Shown: piece after piece, positions 57,978-64,000 of the stretch
Numbering within the stretch: position 1 is the stretch's first letter
Layout: each line of letters begins with the position of its first letter
Origin: Agrocybe praecox
Taxonomy: Eukaryota; Basidiomycota; Agaricomycetes; Agaricales; Agrocybaceae
Direction: 5' to 3'
DNA: 64,000 nt
Assembly (NCBI GenBank): GCA_964017145.1
Contig: OZ024849.1
Coordinates: 806,001 to 870,000 of the forward strand
Program-made: the position numbers and the translations under genes
Notes under the pieces: model-generated
What the model saw: the letters and a program-made list of their open reading frames with translations, nothing else
Database searches by the model: none
Told to the model about the DNA's origin: nothing

Positions 57978-58786
57978 TTTTGGTAGTCTATCTCTAACCC
58001 CTAGCTACTCATTCTACTCCCACCTTATAATTTTCTACCGTTTTTCATGACTAATGTTTTATTTTCGTCAATAATATCATGAATGTCTGTATCCGACAGT
58101 AAATAGCAGTGTCATCCGTTTATGAATTGTACATACTAAAGTTGAATGTGTTGATGGAGAAAATGTAAGTTTATTTGATTTTCTTCTTCTTATATACATC
58201 TTAAACTTTTTAAATGTTTCTCTATAAGTTTTTAATGCCTCATAAAGTCCCTATGCCTCTGCCATCGTCATGTTCGACGATGTGCTCGAACTGGTTATGA
58301 ACCGGACCGGCGTGAGAACAGCCGGATTTGGACAGAGATGAACCAACGCGCGTTCATTTCTTCCTTATCAGTGCCCACCACCACGCCAGCACTTTGTACT
58401 TAGCCCCTCCCCTCACTGCAGGGATGTGGGCAGTGCCTGGTAAGGTGTGAGGGTCGACCTATACCTTCACTCACCAGCACACGCGACGACGAACGACGAC
58501 ACATAGTGGGAAGTGAACGATGACAACGATGTCATGCGTCATATTTGATTGAACATGAACGAACCTGAAATTGCATAAGAGATCATTCGTTTATTTTTAA
58601 ATTTCAATATTTCCTTTTTTGTATTCTCCATTTTAATTTCCCATCACGGCTCTATCGCAACATTAAGGCACCAATTCTTCCGAAATCTATTCAGTCTAGG
58701 CTAAAGTCATGAAACCGTCGCCACGATCCAAGACAAATCACTCCTTCCTCTCAACGTTCATCGTCTTACGCGTTCAACTCTGAAAA

Positions 58787-59269
58787 ATGTCTTCCCTCTC
58801 TGTTCAATCCTTTGTTCAACAGTCCAAGGATGTCGTCAATTCTTCCGGACCTCGAAAAATCAATAAAGCGTCAATATATCCATTCATTCAAATTGCCGGA
58901 GTTTTTGATGCGAGCGAAAATTGCGAAAATTGGTTAGCGACACATTACATGGAGGATCATATTTTTCAAAAAGGAGATACTGTCAGTTTCACATACAGAA
59001 TTCAGCCGGACGACACATCAAAAATCATTCGCCTCGAGGAAATCGTGCATTACGAACGAGGAATCATAGTTTTCGCAGTATCGACAACCAGAAGTTCGGC
59101 ACCAGCATTATTCACAAGGCCACGCATTGCTATTCCACGATCACAAGTGTCCCTCAGCATCACACAGAAGATAAGATATGCCTACGCTTACATCACACAA
59201 CGGCACAGCATATTCACCACTTATCTAAATCTGTCGCATCCCATCTACTCTATTAAAAGACTTCGATGA
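58787..59269 (+). CDS. Hypothetical protein, 160 aa, single exon
   Basis: I do not recognise this gene. It starts MSSLSVQSFVQQSKDVVNSS. The first 110 residues look like a folded domain (KASIYPFIQIAGVFDASEN, FQKGDTVSFTYRI, then LEEIVHYERG), with alternating hydrophobic strands that could be a small beta-barrel; that is a guess. The last 50 residues look less coding-like, so the true stop or a splice site may be earlier. It lies in the extra DNA of the right arm. Confidence 0.35.
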   Translation: MSSLSVQSFVQQSKDVVNSSGPRKINKASIYPFIQIAGVFDASENCENWLATHYMEDHIFQKGDTVSFTYRIQPDDTSKIIRLEEIVHYERGIIVFAVSTTRSSAPALFTRPRIAIPRSQVSLSITQKIRYAYAYITQRHSIFTTYLNLSHPIYSIKRLR

Positions 59270-59329
59270 CATCATGCAAAGCCCAGGCCATCAAGCGGCT
59301 GTGCAACCATCATTCCAAACACATGATTC

Positions 59330-60118
59330 GATGTCACATGCCTATCACGAGTCACTATGAGTCACGGGAACTGATACATCAACAACGCGGCTACGCTAAG
59401 GTTACATTTGCCAAATATAGCAATCCATCAGCTGGAAATAGTTCGATTCCTTCCATCCGTCGATTTCACTAATCGTCAAGTCAACTATGATCGATTTATC
59501 ATTCAAGAAGATGTGCTTGGTCATTCTTTGCTGCGCATTAGTCAACTTTTTTATTTATTACTCATTCTTATTCATTTCTTAGTCATTTCATCGAGCGATG
59601 GACAGTTTTCTCCTTCTTTTCCATCGTTTCAACCCATTCCTTTGTCATTCCTGACTCACTTGCTCAGTCAGCCTATTCATTTAACCCCTTATTCTTTGTC
59701 ATTCGTTTCAACCTTACTTACCATTGATTACTCATGCCTTGCAGGATTTGTAGTATAAAAGCTAGTTAGATCCTGTAAAGTAGACAAGAAGTACACCCCT
59801 ATCATAGGACAATTGTACCGATTCAACCAGCTATTTTTCAGTTCAGTATTCGTTCAGTCAATCTTCAGTCTCGGCAGTCAATTCTATAGCTTGGAAAATG
59901 TTCCAAGCTTCGATTATTCTCTTCTTTTTCGACGTTTGCTCTGATTTCAAAGTGGAACACGTTCACTTTGATTTCTACTCTCTTATTTGATCTCAAACTT
60001 TTGTCTAGGACAAAAGCTCATCACAAACCTTTAAACCTATTCGATCTTTACACTAACAAACCTTTCTTAGGAACGAAGTAACTTTATTCCCACCCCCGAA
60101 CTCACAGGGAGAGAGTCG
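59330..60118 (+). other. Possible solo LTR in the right arm
   Basis: A stretch beginning TGTCACATGCC and ending near CGAACTCACA has TG and CA ends, a clear TATAAAAG at 59754-59761, and the T-rich 5' and AC-rich 3' composition typical of fungal gypsy LTRs. No flanking 5-bp duplication was found and no internal region is present, so this is tentative. Confidence 0.35.
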
Positions 60119-61799
60119 TCTTATCTAGGTCTAGCCCACTCTTTCTCTGGATTTTGTTGTTGGTTGTGTTTTGTGTGATTGTCAAAGCATAAATCACCGA
60201 CAGAAAAATCGTCTTTCAACGAGTGGACGACGACGACGATAGGGTACGACATGCGAGAATGAGACCGGTTCTCATTTTCGCTGCTCACTGTCGTCCTCGT
60301 AGCTCTATCTGCGACCACTGCGATGACGACGACGACCCCACCTTGCCCCTCCCCTCTCGATAGGGATGTGAGCGGTGGAAGGCGACGACAGAGACACGGC
60401 GACGACGTGGTCGTCACCGCCGCCAATGACGACCCCAACGTCAACAGCTCGCACCTTGCCCCTCCCCTCTCTATAGGGATGTGGGCAGTGCATGAAGACG
60501 CCGAAAACGACGAATAGGTCCCTGCCTTGGTCCTTCCCTGTGGACAGGGCTGTGGGCAATCCCTAGGACAACGATGACGGTGATCACTGCCCCTCCGAAC
60601 TGCACCCCATCTCCTCTCAGGACGATAACAATTTGGACAATGGCATAGATGCGGACGTGGATGCGCGTGTGGACGACCATGACATGGACGATGACGGACA
60701 ACTTGAACGTGGACGAAAACGGTGATGGACGACAACGACGATAAAACGACGACGAAGACCACACAGCCCACACAACAACAACAACAACAAGGTACAGAGT
60801 GTACGAGGACGAGGGTACGACGTACGAGAACGAGACCAGCTCTCGCTCTCGTCGTTGACTCTCGTTCTCGTTGCTGTGTTTCCAGCATGATAGGGACAGC
60901 GACGGACGACAACAGCGAGGAGGATGGATAGGAATGACGGCGATGATAGGGACGACAACGACGGCATGTAACCCCTATGCAGGGACCTACCACCATATCT
61001 GTCCTACCCCCTCCGCCACCGCCTCTACAACCACCACCATCCCAACCTCAACACCTCACAGTGAGGAGCACCACCCGAACGATGACATCACCACCATCAT
61101 GGTCATTGGGCTGCTAGACGCCCTTGCCCTTTCCACATTCTCCCTTGTCTTTAATTAATTAGTGTAAGGTACATGTCAGAATAATATATATATGTCATTT
61201 TAAAACTTTTCATCTATGTTATGCAAGAGATTTGCCAAAAACAGCAATAAGTGCCGAATTGGGAAGTGACGCTCAAAAAGAAATGTTCACAAGTGTTTTT
61301 TCGCTATCTAATTTAATCTAGGCTAAAACATATGTAATTATGTGAAATAAATATAGCACAAGAATGATTATATCGTGATTAAAAATAATGCAACGCCCGA
61401 AATGATCAAAATGTGCTAAAAATAACACGTCATCCACTTTCATATCCTGCAATCCATCTCGTCCTGCCCTCTTTTGATGGCGCAAACAGCGCCAGAAAAT
61501 CCAAATATATTCCCTGATTATATCTACGCTTTTTCCGGGTCCCGAACGATGCCCGACGCAGCGCAGGAGCCCAATGACAGCAGCGGGCACCTCGGAGACG
61601 CTGTTTCCTGCGTTGTTTACAGGTGTTTACCTGTTCCCGCCCCCTGCGAGCAGCCCCGGCAGCCCCAGCAGTGTCTCTCCCTCTGAGGTGGGGTGTCCGA
61701 AAGAGGAAGGTAGCAAACTAGCTACACGCATGTATCATGTAGGGTAGGAAACTGCCTATATCTGATATATAATAGTAGCTGCTATAGGTGCACGTTCCA

Positions 61800-62034
61800 A
61801 GTCGCATCGCCGCTTCTGCTTAGCCCGGGTGCCTCCAAAGGGTCGAGCCGAAGCCCACAGACCAAGGTACCCACTGAAGGGCTCTGAACGCCCCCGCAGG
61901 GTCAGGACGAATCCCACAAGTCCAAGTACTGAGGCGCACGCCATTGTAATGGCAAAGAGTCCAAAGTCCGAGCAAAAAATGTTCCGCAGTCCAAGAAGAA
62001 CATGTCCCGCAGGCTGAGCCGTAGCCCAGCCTGC
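61800..62034. other. Flank between the outer transposon and LINE copy 2
   Basis: C/G-rich sequence with repeated GTCCAAGT/GTCCAAAGTCCG blocks; no gene seen. Confidence 0.4.
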
Positions 62035-64000
62035 TTATCCAACCCCTGTGGGTCGCTTGAATGCAAACACTGAGTCGTTATTGTCCAAGAATTTGATCAG
62101 GTCCACCAGCAATTCCAGTGACCGACCGTCGTGATCGCACATGAGTATAGTAAGGCAGTTGAGACTGCCTGTCATTGTACATTTGTTCAGCACCAAAGCG
62201 TCGACTGCACAATATACCATTGTTTCCTCTTTTTGTGCCTCTTTGAGGGACTTGTTGAGTTCAATGAGCACTGCCTGGGCTGACGCTTCGTCGGTTGGGC
62301 AGGGATCGAATGTGAATCGGTTGCTGTATAAATCCAGCATCCTGTTTCCAGGGTGAGCCTCTGACGCTACAGGCGTGAAAGTCTCTGTGAGTTCAGGGAG
62401 ATGGCAGTCAATCTTTATGAGGGCCCCCCCTACCTTTGCTTTCTGGGTTGGGGTGAGCCTTGAGATTGCTAACAGGTGAACGTCAGCCCGCTTGTGATGC
62501 TCCTGTGATAGGAGCGACCTAAGCGGATGGGTGTCTGATAGCGTGGCTGCACGGTAGTTTGACTGGCCGCCTAGCTTCTTCAGGTGGAGGTGGACGGGGA
62601 TGAGGCCCGCTAGGGCCTTGACCCCACCTGTGGGAGAGGTGTGGAATGCACTTGTGATCCAAAGTGCCGCTTTACGCTGCATTTTGCGCAGGTCCTCGAG
62701 AGCTCCCTTGGATTGGGAGCCTTCGAAGTACCACAGCCGGTACCTGTACGTTGCAATCGGTAGTATGCACACACAGTATAAGAGTCACTTCTCCTTGGGG
62801 TGGAGACCGTGAGTCGAGCTTCCTAGCATCTTCATGGCTTTCACCAATGAAAGAGACTTGGTAGAGTAGAATCGCACATGCTCTTTGAATGTGAGCTTGC
62901 GATCAAAGAAGAACCCCAGATAGTGCCAGACATGCTTGGGGCGAAGAGGGGTGTCACCCATGTAGGGGGCATAGCCGAGGTCAAGGGGTGGCGGATCGTA
63001 ATTATGCGACCTGTCAAAGCACGTGTATTCAGACTTGTTGTGTTCGAGGATAAGTCCGATGGCAGTGAAGAGTCGAAGGAGGACTGCATAAGCAGCCACG
63101 AGGGTTACCGTGTTCTCCTAGAGAGTTTTGGCCTGGGCAATACAGGTGCCATTGTCCACATAGGATAGAAGTGATGTCTTGCAAGATATCTCTTCCATAT
63201 GGTATAATTTCATCACCGGAGCGATGTATAAGGCTGAGAGGATGGGGGACAAGGCGGAGCCTTTTCCCACGCTGACATCCACCTGCCAGGGGTCCGATGT
63301 GAACAAACCCCACCTATAGGAGGTGTATCAGTCTACTAAGTAAGACAAGAAGAACCACGCCACTAGTGGCAAGAACCCCTGCTTCCTGAGTATTGCCTTG
63401 AGCATGTCATGGTTGAGAGATGGGAAGAACTGGGCGATGTCGAAGGCGACAACGCTGGTCTTGAGTCCCTTAGCCCACCCGGTGCGAATCAGATGGGTAA
63501 GGTACAGCCCTGCGTCTTCGGTTTAGCGCTGACGCACTCCTCCAACTTGGTTAGGATGAACAAGGTCAAACTTGATCATGTCGTACTGAAGACGATTAGA
63601 GATCATCTTCTCAATGAGCTTCCCTGTGGTGTTCAACAGCACTATGGGCCGGAACGCCTTAAGGTCTGAGTAGGTAGGTTTGCCCAGCTTCAGTATTATG
63701 ACTGAAGTTGACTACTTAAAGTGCCTCGGCCAATGCCCAACACGAATGCAGGCGTTGGCTAGGTCGATAAGAAGTTGTGAAGCAGCTTGCTGCTTCACAA
63801 CTTATTTGAGAATTGGCCATGACACATGGTCTGGGCTGGGGGATGACAGACTCAAACAAGACGCAAGCGCCTCGTCCAGTTCTAGCTTGGAGAATGGGGG
63901 CCAATCCCTTTCCTGCAGAGTTGGGAGGGGATCGAGCACAGCAAGATCTACTACTCGGCCGGAGGCCGAGTTGTAGGTGTTGTGGAGGGCGTCCCAAAGG
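62035..64000 (-). pseudogene. Second LINE copy: reverse transcriptase to C-terminus, cut by window end
   Basis: On the minus strand from the window edge: the N-terminal reverse-transcriptase region (about 63997-63320) matches 22934-23600 of the first LINE. Next comes VSVGKGSALSPILSALYIAP (motif B) and SYVDNGT where the catalytic xxDD should be, so the second Asp is Asn. The thumb follows (YLGFFFDRKLTFKEHV, 62785-63099), then a C-terminal region (62772-62035) with LRKMQRKAALWITSAF and a possible degenerate RNase H. Several frame changes break it. It supplies the part missing from the first LINE. Confidence 0.8.

Larger units (their letters stand above)
31440..61790. mobile_element. Outer KDZ transposon, about 30 kb, TET/JBP-carrying
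   Basis: The two ends are inverted (GCCATAGCAGCTAC at the left, GTAGCTGCTATAGG at the right). The same nine bases, CACGTTCCA, abut both (31431-31439 and 61791-61799), consistent with an 8- or 9-bp target duplication. Inside, in order, are a transposase pseudogene (minus), a dioxygenase (plus), a viroplasmin-like gene (minus) and an HMG-like gene (plus). Published work on basidiomycete KDZ elements describes transposase, TET/JBP and divergent-HMG genes travelling together. About 11.9 kb is a nested second element, so the unit itself is near 18.5 kb. Alternative reading: a foldback element whose centre received a KDZ transposon. Confidence 0.7.
58258..61790 (-). repeat. Right inverted repeat of the outer transposon, with a possible insertion
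   Basis: Bases 60700-61790 are a near-exact reverse complement of the left arm. Bases 58258-58375 match 33298-33405 in reverse complement. The arm is about 1.6 kb longer than the left arm, the extra length falling between about 58450 and 60120. The GC-rich motif CCCCTCCCCT-AGGGATGTGGG occurs at about 58397, 60346, 60463 and, weaker, 60527. Confidence 0.75.

Noticed and set aside
59266..59758. Short plus-strand frames after the 160-aa hypothetical gene
   Set aside because: They fall in the LTR-like stretch, have no motif and overlap each other in different frames.

Overview
The window looks like a transposon-packed stretch of a filamentous basidiomycete, most likely an Agaricomycete; a bolete-type genome is possible but unproven. 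The reasons are short GT-AG introns of about 50-70 bases, KDZ-superfamily transposases with a CxC2-type cysteine cluster, a TET/JBP-type dioxygenase beside one of them, a Ty3 chromovirus, a fungal hAT and Tad-like LINE fragments. I see no clear housekeeping gene, no rRNA or tRNA gene and no CRISPR array.

1-13.7 kb: a spliced gene with a C6-like cysteine cluster (43-1753), an unrecognised minus-strand gene (2199-3438), and the decayed C-terminal part of a KDZ transposase (about 7503-8507). The last is separated from an upstream coding fragment (3664-3954) by a 3.5-kb near-perfect palindrome (3989-7484). An unknown gene follows (8722 on), interrupted by two TA-flanked non-autonomous elements that are inverted copies of each other (10079-11830 and 12189-13670).

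13.7-31.4 kb: a polypurine tract; a complete Ty3/gypsy chromovirus on the minus strand (15222-21938) with near-identical LTRs, a 5-bp target duplication, a probable -1 frameshift site and one nonsense codon before the integrase core; a 43-bp minisatellite; a broken LINE (22934 to about 27687) opened by another copy of the palindrome arm, by an 820-bp inverted-repeat element and by a 3.6-kb degenerate hAT (27696-31333).

31.4-61.8 kb is the centrepiece: what reads as a 30-kb KDZ transposon. Its inverted ends at 31440 and 61790 are flanked by the same 9-mer, CACGTTCCA. In order it carries a transposase pseudogene (minus), a TET/JBP-type 2-oxoglutarate/Fe(II) dioxygenase gene (plus), a viroplasmin/RNase H1-N-like gene (minus, split) and a divergent-HMG gene (plus). 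A second KDZ transposon of 11.9 kb (42464-54316) sits in the intron of the split viroplasmin-like gene. It repeats the same order without the dioxygenase: intact eight-exon transposase, intact viroplasmin-like gene, HMG-like gene with one nonsense codon. A 943-bp element with ends like those of the outer transposon (50802-51744) sits at a splice acceptor of the inner HMG-like gene. The layers are therefore nested at least three deep. The inner unit keeps a good transposase; the outer unit keeps the dioxygenase and the better HMG-like gene, so the two could complement each other. The dioxygenase keeps its HxD and distal His but appears to have His where the family has its 2-oxoglutarate-binding Arg.

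61.8-64 kb: a second degenerate LINE copy on the minus strand, cut by the window edge.

Gene models, splice sites, inverted ends and target duplications were read by eye. Family assignments rest on recognised motifs, not on searches.
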